The position numbers and the translations under genes were made by a program. The notes beneath the pieces are model-generated. The model was not told the DNA's origin. It did no database searches and saw nothing but the letters and a program-made list of their open reading frames with translations. From contig JAIGNY010004511.1 in NCBI GenBank assembly GCA_020152595.1, forward strand, positions 124,001 to 188,000: a stretch of 64,000 nucleotides of DNA, in the 5' to 3' direction. The first letter of the stretch is position 1. Each line of letters begins with the position of its first letter. Source of the DNA: Chiridota heheva. Lineage: Eukaryota; Echinodermata; Holothuroidea; Apodida; Chiridotidae. Below are positions 1 through 11,546 of the stretch, piece after piece.

Positions 1-337
1 AAATTTGGGAGCTTAGTATGGACTGACATTGTGCCTCTTCCTGCAATGTAGAGCTAGGTAACTGGTAGGGGTTGGGGTGAACACCAGCATTTATACGAGT
101 AGTTCGGCGTAACTGCATGGGTGGGTCGTCACTTTGGTTTTCCGGTAGTAGTGACTGTTGGCCACCTGTAACAACTGGAGGTGTGGATAAGTGTTCAACA
201 ATGGGGTCGTTGGGCTCCCCTGCTATTTCAAAAGTAGGGGGTAGGGAGTTGGGAACATTACTACTAATATTACTTGATTTTACAGAGGTATTGTGGTCGG
301 CATATCCCGGCAAAGAAGAGGGTGCAACTAACCTAAA

Positions 338-1420
338 TCAAACTTCTATCTCAGTATCCTCCTTAACCACATCCTGGTCAACTTCATCTTTATCATGATG
401 CCTATTTGCAACTTTACAGGGACCTTCTCCATCTAATGGTTCAATGACATAAAGATGACCCTCTGGGTTGGGCCTTTGAATCACCCTAAAAGGCCTTTCA
501 TTCCAAGTGTCCTGGATTTTAAAGCGACCTAGCGTCCTATTTCTTTTCAAGACTTTAGTGCACGTGGGTAATATAGTTGCAACTGCTTTTTTGTTTATTC
601 TTTTCTTACGTCGCAATGCCTGTGCCTCTGTCTTTTGGGCAGCAAGTTTAAATGCTTGAGTCAGTCTCTCATGATGGCCACCAGCCTAAGATTCATCTGC
701 ATTGTTCAAGAGACTATCAATAGGTAAGCATGGGTCACGCCCAAAAAATAAGTAATGTGGCGAGTACCCAGTGCTAGAATGAGGCGTAGCATTGTAAGAA
801 TATACAAGTTCTGGTAAATATTCTAGCCACCTATGTTTCTGATCTACAAATAGGGTCTTAAGTCTATCATGCATGGTACGGTTAAATCTCTCACACTGTG
901 CATTACCCTCAGGGTGATATGGGGTGGTCCTACTTTTCTTATGTTATAAATATCACACAAGTGTTTAATGATATTACTTTCAAAATTCTGACCTTGGTCA
1001 CTATGCAGGCAATCAGGTACACCAAAACGTACAAACCAATCTTTAACTAGGACCTTTGCAACTGTTTGGGCCTTTTGATCCCTAGTGGGGATGACCTGTG
1101 TAAATTTGGTCAATATTTTAGTTAAAAGTAAAACATTTTCGAAGCCACTGGAGCTCCTTTCTAGAACGTTAAAATCAATTGCTAGGACTTCAAGGGGTCT
1201 CTTAGCAATTAATGACCCAGTTGAAGTTTGGACCCCCTTCCAGCTTTAGCAAAAAGACACCTTTTAAACGTTTTGCAATGGCCCTCTATTTCTGAATTCA
1301 TCCCTGGCCAAAAACACCTTGCACGTGCAAGTTCTAGTGTTTTCTCTGTGGCTGGGTGACCTGCTTGGTCATGCACTGCTTCCAGTACTGTTTTCTTGAA
1401 TGAATCAGGAAGACAGCTGT
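338..1420 (-). pseudogene. integrase remnant (H2C2 zinc region, core, C-terminal domain), frameshifted
   Basis: About 1420-1240 translates to a His/Cys zinc-binding block (AVHDQAGHPATE, then ARCFWPGM and HCKTFKRC). The catalytic core is at 1190-844, with HSDQGQNFES carrying the second core aspartate. After a frame change, 874-686 resembles the end of the core ([20 protein letters not shown]), and 616-338 is a basic C-terminal domain with FKIQDTWNERPF. At least three reading-frame breaks separate these parts, so no integrase can be made. Confidence 0.85.
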
Positions 1421-1501
1421 AGGACTTCCACCCCCCTTAAAACTACCTTTCTATACAAAACATCATTTCTCTCACAAATCCTCTTCCAGTTCCTTAACAA
1501 C

Positions 1502-2242
1502 TTACGCAGACTGTGACTCTGTTTTGAGTTGCCGCACAGTTGGTTGTTTTTGTTGGCTCCAGTACATCCACAGCCTACCTATTACAGTGTCTTCCTTTGG
1601 AAGCCTTGCCAGCTCCGCGTTAGGGATGGCTGGAAGTGTGGACCTTGCAAGGGAAGAACTTACCCTTTGTGACCTGCAATAAACATCTTGCAACCAGACA
1701 GAATCAATACTTGCCTGTATTCTGTCACAAAGTGACCTGAGTATCTCCGTCAACAGTGAGAGTAGGGGCCTCTCTTTAGGGGCCTGGAGAACTTGCAAAC
1801 TAGTTTCTTTGAAACGGGCAGATACAGGATCGATGCCATGATCAACCTTACGACTAAGGGCATCAGCATTGACATTCACCTTACCTGACCTGTACTTGAT
1901 AGTGAAAGTAAAATGTGCAAGCTCAGCTGCCCAGCAGGTCTTGATATCACCCAGATTGGCAGTTGTCTGGAGATAGCTGAGGGGATTGTTATCGGTGTAC
2001 ACTGTGAATGGTGTACCAATGAACAAATCCTTGAACTTAACTGACATTGCCCAGTAATATCCAAGCAGTTCCAGTTTCATACTACTATAATTTATAACCC
2101 TTTCATCCATCTTCAGACCACGACTAGCATAGGCTATAACTTTCAGTCCGCATTCCTGCTGTTGTGAAAGCACAGCCCCTATACCCAGCAAACTGGCATC
2201 GACTTCTAGAATAAAGGGCTGCTGAAAATCAACCCCTTTCAA
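1502..2242 (-). pseudogene. RNase H domain of the Ty3/gypsy element
   Basis: The gypsy RNase H pattern is visible: LEVDASLLGIGAVLSQ with the first catalytic aspartate, KLELLG with the glutamate, VYTDNNPLSYL with the next aspartate, and NADALSR near the end. The last ~100 residues have no recognisable domain and link to the integrase zinc-binding region, where the frame is broken again. Confidence 0.9.
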
Positions 2243-2312
2243 CCAGACTTTATTTTAATTGCTGGAAGGCAACATCATGTTTTGCCTCCCACTTGCTAGT
2301 GACATTATTGCA

Positions 2313-2729
2313 CTAACCTTTACGGACCTTGTTTTCTTCAGTCGCAGACTTCTTTCTTCCCCCCAGCAGTGCATGTAGTGGTGCCGCAATATTTGCAAAG
2401 TCCTTAACAAAACGGCGGTAGTAGCTAGCAAGCCCCAAGAACCCACACAAATCTTGCTCGGTTTGAGGTATTTGCCACTCTTGCACTGTACAAGTCTTTT
2501 CGGGGTCAGGGGAGATACCATTTGCACTTACTATATGTCCTAGATATTTTACCCTATGCTTAAAGAGATGACACTTCAGTGGTTTAACCTTCAGATTGTG
2601 TTGATGCAACCTAGACAAGACCACATCTATTCTATTTAGAGTTTCTTCAAAAGTCTTCCCAAATACTAGAATGTCGTCCTGATAAATCAGCACTCTCTGG
2701 GAGTTTTTGTCTCTGAACACTTTGTCCAT
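2313..2729 (-). pseudogene. reverse transcriptase, C-terminal half with YQDD box
   Basis: This continues the RT in a shifted frame. LIYQDDILVF holds the catalytic aspartate pair of the palm (YxDD). It is followed by the HNLKVKPLKCHLF and YLGHIVSANGI blocks and the FLGLASYYRRFV connection that precedes RNase H in Ty3/gypsy polyproteins. A second frame change near 2310 separates it from the RNase H segment. Confidence 0.9.
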
Positions 2730-3256
2730 AAGCTGTATGAATGTCGCAGGACATTGCAGAGCCCAAACGGCATTTCTACCCTAGAAGCAGTCTTTTCCCT
2801 ATCCTGTGCCACCATAGGCACTTGGTAATAACCTTGTGCCAAATCTAAGCTGCAGAAGTACTTGGCATCCTTAAGGACATCCAAAGCTTCCACAATGCGG
2901 GGCAAAGGGTATGCATCTTGGTGTGTCTTAGCATTCAGGGCCTGGTAATCCACACACATCAAACTCCTGTCACATTTATGTACCAAGACAACCGGAGATG
3001 CATAGGGACTAGAAGATTCCGTTATTATGTTGGAATCAAGAGGCTTCTGCAGGTGTTCTCGCACTTCTCCCCACTGGTGAAGAGGTATCCTGCTGTGCGG
3101 CACTCCAACTGGAATGTCATCAGTTGTAATCACCCTATGTTCAACCCCCGGACAATAACCTATGTCATCTTCAGATCTACTGAACACACTCTGGTGCTTA
3201 TTAAGTACACCAAACAGAGCTTCCTTCTGTGGGGAATACAAATGACCAAATGTCAT
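2687..3256 (-). pseudogene. reverse transcriptase, N-terminal half (Ty3/gypsy)
   Basis: This frame has the gypsy RT fingers/palm signature: a SSPYASPVVLV segment, MCVDYQALN (equivalent of the family R-x-DYR-x-LN block), YPLPRI, and SLDLAQGYYQVPM with the first catalytic aspartate. After MPFGLCN the frame is lost and the protein continues in another frame at 2729, so a small indel broke the gene inside the palm. The protease normally encoded upstream is absent. Confidence 0.9.
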
Positions 3257-3401
3257 TTTATCTTAAGGACTCGTCTTTAACGGCCTCAGCAAGTCTGCGG
3301 GCCTTTAGTGTTTGGTCCTTACTTCTCACAAAGGTGTTGTCAAGGCTACTGATTTTGTTTTAAAGGCGAACCAATTCCAGAGAGCATGTGAGGATATCCT
3401 C

Positions 3402-3890
3402 TTACCCCTGGCTGTATGCAAAGAATTGTTGCTGAAGCTTGGGCAGCGACTGCTGACCTCCGAAGATTTTGGTGATGATTTTGAAAATTTCCTCTGGGTC
3501 ATTGAAGCTACCTCTGCCAGTGATTTCTTGTCTGGCCCTCCCAGCAAGGTGATCTATCACAAAGGCAACTGCTTCTTCCTCAAGGAGATGCCTTGTTCGC
3601 AGGTGGGTACGCATGTCACCAACCCATTCATGGACATTGGTCTCCCTGTCAGTTGTGGATGGCTTTCCTCGGAAGATCTCAAGCCTTTTAGGGTAGGCCA
3701 CGTAAACAGGCTGTATTGTTGGTGGGGTCACCATAGGCATGGGGGACTCTGGTCTGTCTGCCCTGTCTGTGTCCGGGAGTTGTTGAGATTGCAGGAGTTG
3801 CCTGGCTAGGGCCTCGGAGCTTCGTCTCTCCTCCTCATACAACACACGGAGAGCCTCCATCTCTCTGCACAGTTCCTTCACATCAGACAT
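3402..3890 (-). pseudogene. gag-like remnant of the Ty3/gypsy element
   Basis: An open frame of 162 residues starts at a methionine just inside the putative primer site and stops at 3402. The N-terminus is charged and probably coiled-coil (residues ~1-35, rich in E, R and L). The region from ~65 onward resembles the retrotransposon gag capsid domain, with a W near residue 90 and the segment LAGRARQEI followed by a helical stretch. No CCHC zinc knuckle follows, so the nucleocapsid part is missing. Family assignment rests on pattern recognition and position in the element. Confidence 0.75.
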
Positions 3891-4003
3891 GGTAAAAACT
3901 GATGACGAGCTCTAGTGGTGGTGATGGTGGTTGTAATTTTTTTATTTTATTAAAACGTTCTTACCGGTCAGCTCACTGTAAAGTCGGGGTGTTTCCATGT
4001 ACA

Positions 4004-4110
4004 TCCTGCCAATTACGCCAGATTTTTGTGACAGTGACAACACAACACAGACTATATGCTTGCCGTTTGTCATTAGGTTCTTTATTAATCGATGCACATA
4101 GGAAATATAC
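4004..4110 (-). other. putative LTR edge and tRNA primer-binding site of the gypsy element
   Basis: On the minus strand a segment ending TGTCACTGTCACA is followed within a few bases by TGGCGTAATTGG and then the gag start 120 bp later. TGG at the start of a primer site, right after an LTR ending in CA, is the usual arrangement. An AATAAA lies upstream within the same strand segment (around 4080), as expected in an LTR R region. The other LTR is not in the window, so neither boundary can be confirmed. Confidence 0.4.
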
Positions 4111-4326
4111 CTGAAACGACGAAAATACAAATTATAAGCAATAAACTATACACAGGTTATGCAATCACTACTTTTTAAAAGAAAGTCAAAGGCATGCTGA
4201 TCATATCACTTTAAGATCATTTTTAAAAGAAAGGAAACAAAACCTGCGTAGATAAAAGAAAATACAAGTCCAGCATCAATACAAAGAAAAGTTAGATCTA
4301 AACTAAAAGGAGATTAATAAGAGTAG

Positions 4327-4642
4327 CGCTAGTATAATAATAACAGCAAAGCTAGTATAATAATAACAGCAAAGCTGGTATGATAAGTACAGCAAAGCTA
4401 GTATAATGATAACAGCAAAGCTAGTATAATAATAACAGCAAAGCTAGTATAATGATAACAGCAAAGCTAGTATAATTATAACAGCAAAGCTAGTATAATA
4501 ATAACAGCAAAGCTAGTATAATAATAACAGCAAAGCTGGTATGATAACTACAGCAAAGCTAGTATAATGATAACAGCAAAGCTAGTATAATAATAACAGC
4601 AAAGCTAGTATAATAATAACAGCAAAGCTAGTATAATAATAA
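4327..4642 (+). repeat. 23-bp AT-rich minisatellite, about 14 copies
   Basis: The repeating unit reads AAAGCTAGTATAAT then AATAACAGC, with a few variant units (GCTGGTATGATAAGTACAGC). The copies are nearly identical, pointing to recent expansion. It lies just outside the gypsy element's right end and may be inside its LTR. Confidence 0.95.
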
Positions 4643-5710
4643 AACAAGCATATGAATCAATAATCAATCCAATAATTAACCTTGAAGAGTAGCACACAAA
4701 CAAATCAATGCAATAATCCCATTAGATAATTGTCAAGAAAACTTTTAAGTTTTGAGCAATTACAATTAATACATAAATGCATCAGACTTTCTGTGTCGCT
4801 TTAAGCATATTTCTGACAAGATAAATTTTGGCAAAAGATGCCTGTGAATAGACTTTGAAATTTTGGACTGACCAAAAACACTAATTTATGATTATCTGTC
4901 AATAGCATCTTTGACAACATTTTTACACTAATAGTGCAATTATAGGATCAAATGCACACAAAGTTGAATGAATCTAAAACTCTCAATTAGTATTCTCTAT
5001 ATAGCACAAGTGACTCTTTTATCTCTAAATCTAAGGGTTCACAGAAGCAATTGCTAATTCAGATGGAAAAAACATAGATCATCAGCGAAAGTTATCCTTA
5101 ATCCATAGAAAAGAATTGTTTGTGGTAAAACACATCCATTAGTACCGAATATCAGAGTCAAAGGAAAATAAACACTTTTTAAAGAAAATTGCCTAACCTA
5201 TTGACATTTCAGTAACAAAGGATACAACTTCCAACTAGACAGGAAATGGTTTGGTTCCAATTCACAGTACTATTTGTAGGGAGATCAATTAGAGGTATGA
5301 ATCACTAATGCCTCTTTGGAATAATGAATATACAAAAAAGAAAATGGTCTTTTTTAATGTTCAATCTTGCATTTCATCAATAGCCCTATACTATCATAAG
5401 TACTCAATTGTGGATTTTGGCATATACACATATACCATACTATTCACTAGGAAGCACCTTAGATATTATACTAAATAGTACAAGAACATAATCGTTTCTG
5501 CTAATTTATCTACATTTTCTTAGTTAAGGACTTTCCAAATCTCTACATCAGATCATGAGAAAACACGAAAAGTTTAAAGAGATATACTGTAAGTTTAAAT
5601 AAGTGACAAGCAACAAATTCAGCTTGAGCCAAAACTATGTATAATCCATAAAAAGATTAAATTATAGATAAGCCTCATATTAATTACCCTTAATCCAATT
5701 TGATTCTATT
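4643..5710. other. no gene seen
   Basis: AT-rich single-copy-looking DNA with stops in all frames. No RNA gene, splice-bounded open frame or clear mobile element was recognised. Confidence 0.6.
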
Positions 5711-5731
5711 CAATCAATCAATCAATCAATC
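5711..5731 (+). repeat. (CAAT)5 microsatellite
   Basis: Five uninterrupted copies of CAAT abut the 3' end of the minus-strand LINE remnant. They may represent the short tandem tail that many LINEs leave at their 3' end. Confidence 0.9.
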
Positions 5732-5737
5732 GCCATA

Positions 5738-6440
5738 AGCCTAGCGGCTCGTTGACGCACTCCTCAGGGTCATTGAATAGGATGTGTCTGGCTGAAGTTT
5801 TTGAAGTAGAATTTGGGACCACCATGCAGTAGCCAGATCAGATGCAGACAATCCACTCCAACTTTTCAGGCCATCCATCCACCTGGCACGAGGGCGCCCA
5901 GCATATCTTCTAGTACCAGAGGGAAGGCCTGACATCATGGGGGGCAAGGCCTTTAGGTACACAATGTCCATGCCACTTAGCTTGTTGCTCCAGGATTATG
6001 TCAGATAAAAAAAAGCCATCTATCTCCAATCAGATGTTGTAGGTGGTCATTAGAAATTTTGTCAGACCATGTTAGTCCAAGCAGGTGCCTCCAGATAGTT
6101 CTTCCAAATGCCTAAAGAGCTGCCAGGTCATTTATCTTCATAGTCCAGGTTGATGCACCATATGTAAGTCTGGCCATGACAAGGGACTTAATGAGAAGCA
6201 TCTACACCTTTAAGTCAATGTGAGTGGATTTTATGTCACTGCACTAGTTAATGCTCTGCTTTGCCATTGCAATGCGGCTTCGTATTTCTGCAGAATCATC
6301 AGTGTTGTAGGACAGGACTGAGCCAAGGTAGCGGAATGAGGTGACACGTTTGATAGCAGTACCATTGTATGAAATTGAGAGGTTATCCAGTGTGGGCTTA
6401 ATTACCATGTACTCAGTTTTATCAGGGTGTAGTTGGAGAC
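5738..6440 (-). mobile_element. LINE reverse-transcriptase C-terminal remnant
   Basis: The minus-strand translation of 6400-6240 gives RVTSFRYLGSVLSYN and AEIRSRIAMAKQSI, the block that follows the RT palm in many LINEs. Further on (5971-5741) is the GRPRARWMDGLKSW tail typical of RTE/CR1-type elements. Stops and frame changes between blocks show it is dead. Only the 3' part of the element remains, which is the usual outcome of 5'-truncated LINE insertion. Confidence 0.8.
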
Positions 6441-6848
6441 CATATTACATCAGGGATAACAACTGAAACATCATAAAATAAGCCAAATTTCATATTAATC
6501 TGTTTTTGAATATTTATACAAAGATAGGACTATCTGAAGGCCTTAGCCTGTTATGCAACAAAAAGTAACAAAAAATGACTTGGATTCTATCAAATATACT
6601 GTTATCTCATAGATTATTGTAAATTATTTTTTTGTTGGACATCATTACCAAACTCTAAATCAAAGCTACTAAACTTGATAACATGGGCTACTTTCCTACA
6701 CAGTTAGGAGCCAAAAGTATATTCTGGGGGCTTCTGGAAATCATAACAGGAGCAGCTATTCATTCTAGCTGTCTGCTCTTTTATAGGAAAATCAAAGATT
6801 ATTATCAGAGAATTCTAGGCCACTAATCATACTAATTAATAAACTTTA

Positions 6849-6912
6849 CCAGGCACAATTTGACCTTCGTTGTCGTGGTGCCGTTAAGACCTCATCAAAC
6901 AAACAAACAAAC
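6849..6912 (+). mobile_element. 3' tail of a LINE/SINE family ending in (CAAA)n
   Basis: The segment AGGCACAATTTGACC... TTAAGACCTCATCAAAC followed by AAAC repeats recurs in reverse orientation at 31952-32019, and its last ~20 bases recur at 11761-11790. A shared 3' end with a simple-repeat tail is the mark of a retroposon family. The source element is not identified. Confidence 0.65.
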
Positions 6913-8650
6913 ATCCAAATAAATCAAAAAAGAAATAAGAAATTTAGCATATCAGAAGTGAAATACCCCAGCCTCCTCTTGAACTTCCTTCTTAATCAAC
7001 ATCAAAAATTGAGTTAATACATGGATAGCACGCTTGGAATCAACTTTAGTCCCTGATAAGATATATTTAAAAGACTGACAAAATTTACAAGAACATCTTC
7101 TCTATCTGGGTTCTGCAGAGCTAGTAAACCACAGAGTGAGCTTACTCATCTGAAAGGAACTAAGCTACACCCAAAAAGTTCATGGAACGTAGAGGGCTCC
7201 CTTTAGGCTTGCCTAAGTAACTGGCTTATAACAGTCTGGCCTGTTACATGTAAATGACATATGAGGTAAATGTTAATGAAATATAGAAGTCTTTAGAGAG
7301 TATATTTTATCCCTCACCAACATGAAAGGACACTTGGACAGAAACTAGTTCCACACAACAATAACAAAGCTATTTCTTTTTGAAAAAAGTTTTTTAATGT
7401 AAACAAATTAAGTTACAGTGGTTGTTATTTCAGATATATTATAGCACATACAGTATTTTCTAGAGTTGATTTGCAAAAATTTGTCATCAAGTTTTGCTCT
7501 CTATCACAATTCTGAATATTATGAGAGGATTGGGGAAGGTGTGGGCTAAAAATATTTTGTGCGTTCCTTATACAAACTATGTATCAAATTGGGAAAGTCA
7601 TTCATTTGACCCTCGCCATGTCAAAATGCGCCCTTACATCAGTGATGTTCGGAAAATCCACATGTAAGAAAATCGAACATCTCAGAATGCGTGGAATGTC
7701 ACCGGATGTTTGCTTTTGTTGTTAGCTGACGAGGCCCAACATCCTGTTTGTAATAATGAGGCTAATTAACATTAGAACTTTGCCGTCCGGTCGAGTGATT
7801 TTGCAACTGACACCAGTAACGTTACTTTTCTTAAAAGAGGGCGCTTTATGTTTTCCAAGTTAAGTGTCGTCGGATGTAAGGGCGGAAATTGGCATGGGCT
7901 TAATCAGATAATCTGCAGACAGCAGTGGTTATGTCAAAGTCTAGAAGGATGTATGAATACATTCTTGGAGAAATGCACATTTCTTTTGTATGGGTATGAA
8001 CATGTAAATCATACAAGTGGTTCAAGATGGAGTAATTGTGCAATTCTCGCAATATTTCTATTTTTCCCGCGATCTAGCTAGGATAGATCCAGAGGGGATC
8101 TGGATCCCCTTTTGGAATTTTCACAAAAATAATTTGTAACACTAAAGCCCTATATTTCCACTTACCTAACTGTTAGCAGTGTTACACTTTGTTAAAAAAT
8201 GTAATTAAACATATCCTTTCTATTTACCTCTGCAGATTAATATTCATTCAAAGATATTCATATGTTTATTGCAGGTATCAACTTCTCATAATTTGTTTTA
8301 CAGTGGCTTAAAATTAGCTTAGCAATAAAAAACATTTTTTTGAAAGGTACGGGGGCATTCGAGTTGTCCTCTCAATCCCATATGCGAACTGCATTTACAT
8401 AACTAACTTTAAAACAAAATCTAAGATGACTTTTAATAATTTGAGGGACCTCAGCCCCGCTACGGACCCCTTTTGACAATTCTTTCAAACATTTTGTAGA
8501 AAAAAATATTTTCTTCAAATCTGAAAATGGGAAACAGGAGTATTATGCCTAATAGGATGGAACGAAATGGAAGAGTTGTCAGGACCAGGTCTGATCAGGC
8601 TGTTAGGGTAAAATCAGTTATATAACTTTTTATGACAAATTTATCATAAT
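6913..8650. other. no gene seen
   Basis: AT-rich DNA. A methionine-initiated frame at 7848-8081 (77 codons) has no recognisable domain and no splice context that supports it, so it is left uncalled. Confidence 0.55.
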
Positions 8651-8654
8651 AAAG

Positions 8655-8800
8655 AAGTTTGTGAAAATGAAACAAATTCACCAAAAATCGAACTAGAATT
8701 GCCCAAAAATGGAAGAAATAAAAGAAAATCAACCCAAAAATTGAAGAAAATGAAACAAAAATTGAAGAGAATTGCACAAAATTGAAAGAACAGAAAATCA
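8655..8800 (+). repeat. phased A-tract tract (copy 1)
   Basis: Runs of four or five A recur at 10-11 base intervals, separated by short mixed spacers such as TTGAAG and TCAACCC. It belongs to the same type of sequence found at 14930, 25590, 30700 and (T-rich strand) 48540. DNA with A-tracts in helical phase is known to be intrinsically curved. Confidence 0.7.
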
Positions 8801-9027
8801 ATATGCCGAAAAGTTTTTTCTATACAGCTTTTCTTACCAGACATTGGACTTTCCATATAAAAAGTCTAATATAATGATACTCCAACCCAACTCCTTAACA
8901 CTCCTAACAGAACCAGAGAACCTCTCTGTTATCATTAAGACCGGTATGTAACCACTCCCCTGATCATGATATAACTTCCATTAATGAAGACCATACACAA
9001 TCACAGTGTTGTGTGTACTGGCCACAT

Positions 9028-11546
9028 ATTGAAAGTGCACCCAAGCAGAAAAGAATGAAAAGCATTCTTGAGCAGGAATAGATTGCAGGCTGAAAGTGCA
9101 CCCATGCACAAGTTAAATTAGTGAGGGTTGCGAGCAGGATAATGGGTTGCATACTGAAAGTGCACCCATGCACAGTTATATGAGTGAGGATAATGAGCAG
9201 ATGATTGGCTTGTGCGCTGAAAGTGCACCCATGCACAAGTTATATGAGTGAGGATGGTGAACAGGTGATTGGCTTGTGTGCTGAAAGTGCACCCATGCAC
9301 AAGTTATATGAGTGAGGATGGTGAACAGGTGATTGGCTTGTGTGCTGAAAGTGCACCCATGCACAAGTTATATGAGTGAGGATGATGAACAGGTGATTGG
9401 CTTGTGTGCTGAAAGTGCACCCATGCACAAGTTATGAGTGAGGATGATGGGCAGGTGATTGGCTTGTGTGCTGAAAGTGCACCCATGCACAAGTTATATG
9501 ATTGGTTGTGTGTGAGGTGATTGGCTTGTGTGGTGGTGATGAACAGGTGATTGGCTTGTGTGCTGAAAGTGCACCCATGCACAAGTTATATGAGTGTGGA
9601 TGGTGAACAGGTGATTGGCTTGTGTGCTGAAAGTGCACCCATGCACAAGTTATATGAGTGAGGATGATGAACAGGTGATTGGCTTGTGTGCTGAAAGTGC
9701 ACCCATGCACAAGTTATATGAGTGTGGATGGTGAACAGGTGATTGGCTTGTGTGCTGAAAGTGCACCCATGCACAAGTTATATGAGTGTGGATGGTGAAC
9801 AGGTGATTGGCTTGTGTGCTGAAAGTGCACCAATGCACAAGTTATATGAGTGTGGATGGTGAACAGGTGATTGGCTTGTGTGCTGAAAGTGCACCCATGC
9901 ACAAGTTATATGAGTGAGGATGATGAACAGGTGATTGGCTTGTGTGCTGAAAGTAAACCCATGCACAAGTTATATGAGTGAGGATGGTGAACAGGTGATT
10001 GGCTTGTGTGCTGAAAGTGCACCCATGCACAAGTTATATGAGTGTGGATGGATGAACAGGTGATTGGCTTGTGTGCTGAAAGTGCACCCATGCAGTTAGA
10101 TGAGTGTGGAAGATTTATATATGAGTGTGGATGGTGAACAGGTGATTGGCTTGTGTGCTGAAAGTGAACCATGCACAAGTTATGAACAGGTGAGTGAGGA
10201 TGATGAACAGGTGATTGGGTTGTGAACAGGTGCTGAAAGTGCACTAATGCACTTATATGAGTGAGGAACAGGTGATTGGGTTGTGTGCTGAAAGTGCACT
10301 AATGTGCGCTGAAAGTGCACCCATGCACAAGTTATATGAGTGAGGATGGTGAACAGGTGATTGGGTTGTGTGCTGAAAGTGCACTAATGCACAACTTATA
10401 TGAGTGTGGATGATGAACAGGTGATTGGCTTGTGTGCTGAAAGTGCACCCATGCACAAGTTATATGAGTGTGGATGGTGAACAGGTGATTGGCTTGTGTG
10501 CTGAAAGTGCACCCATGCACAAGTTATATGAGTGAGGATGGATGATGAACAGGTGATTGGGTTGTGTGCTGAAAGTGCACTAATGCACAACTTATATGAG
10601 TGAGGAACAGGTGATTGGCTTGTGCGCTGAAAGTGCACCCATGCACAAGTTATATGAGTGAGGATGATGAACAGGTGATTGGGTTGTGTGCTGAAAGTGC
10701 ACTAATGCACAACTTATATGAGTGAGGAACAGGTGATTGGCTTGTGCGCTGAAAGTGCACCCATGCACAAGTTATGAGTTATGAGCAGGTGATTGGCTTG
10801 TGTGGAAAGTGATGCACAACATGAGTGATTGAACAGGTGATTGGCTTGTGTGCTGAAAGTGCACCCATGCACAAGGATGATATATGAGTGAGTGCACCCA
10901 TGGATGATGAGGAACAGGTGATTGGCTTGTGTGCTGAAAGTGCACCCATGCACAAGTTATATTGGTGTGGAGTGGATGATGAACAGGTGATTGGCTTGTG
11001 TGCTGAAAGTGCACCCATGCACAAGTTATATGAGTGAGGACATGAACAGGTGATTGGCTTGTGTGCTGAAAGTGCACCCATGCACAAGTTATGAGTGAGG
11101 ATGATGAACAGGTGATTGGCTTGTGTGCTGAAAGTGCACCCATGCACAAGTTATATGAGTGTGGATGATGAACAGGTGATTGGCTTGTGTGCTGAAAGTG
11201 CACCCATGCACAAGTTATATGAGTGTGGATGGTGAACAGGTGATTGGCTTGTGTGCTGAAAGTGCACCCATGCACAAGTTATATGAGTGAGGATGATGAA
11301 CAGGTGATTGGCTTGTGTGCTGAAAGTGCACCCATGCACAAGTTATATGAGTGAGGATGATGAACAGGTGATTGGCTTGTGTGCTGAAAGTGCACCCATG
11401 CACAAGTTATATGAGTGTGGATGGTGAACAGGTGATTGGCTTGTGTGCTGAAAGTGCACCCATGCACAAGTTAAATAGTGAGGATGATGGGCAGGGGATG
11501 ATTGGGTTGCACGCTGAAAGTGCACCCACGCACAACTTAATAGTGA
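9028..11546 (+). repeat. 64-bp satellite, roughly 38 copies
   Basis: The 64-bp unit contains AAGTTATATGAGTGAGGATG, then GAACAGGTGATTGGCTTG, then GCTGAAAGTGCACCCATGCAC. Copies at the left edge and the right edge (after 11470) are the most diverged, and the centre is nearly homogeneous, as expected for unequal exchange. The unit includes a short inverted repeat, GTGCA-CCCA-TGCAC. Between 10030 and 10970 many units are shortened or rearranged. Because 64 is not a multiple of three, the minus-strand frames are short staggered shadows, not genes. Confidence 0.97.

Larger units (their letters stand above)
1..4028 (-). mobile_element. Ty3/gypsy LTR retrotransposon, broken and truncated by the window edge
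   Basis: Minus-strand protein remnants occur in Ty3/gypsy order reading right to left: gag-like (3890-3402), reverse transcriptase (3256-2313), RNase H (2242-1502), integrase zinc-binding region, core and C-terminal domain (about 1420-338). The order RT, RNase H, integrase is the Ty3/gypsy order. Several frame changes separate the parts, and almost nothing remains between gag and RT, where a zinc knuckle and aspartic protease are expected, so the copy is internally deleted and inactive. The left-hand LTR, if present, lies outside the window. A likely tRNA primer site and LTR edge sits near 4010-4030. Confidence 0.9.

Noticed and set aside
117-398. Plus-strand 93-codon frame
   Set aside because: It overlaps, on the opposite strand, the C-terminal part of the gypsy integrase region and has no domain of its own.
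7848-8081. 77-codon frame as a small gene
   Set aside because: No recognisable domain, no convincing splice or promoter context, and its length is unremarkable for AT-rich DNA.
9028-11546. CRISPR-like array
   Set aside because: The whole 64-bp unit, including what would be the spacer, is repeated. There are no unique spacers, no cas genes, and the DNA is eukaryotic.
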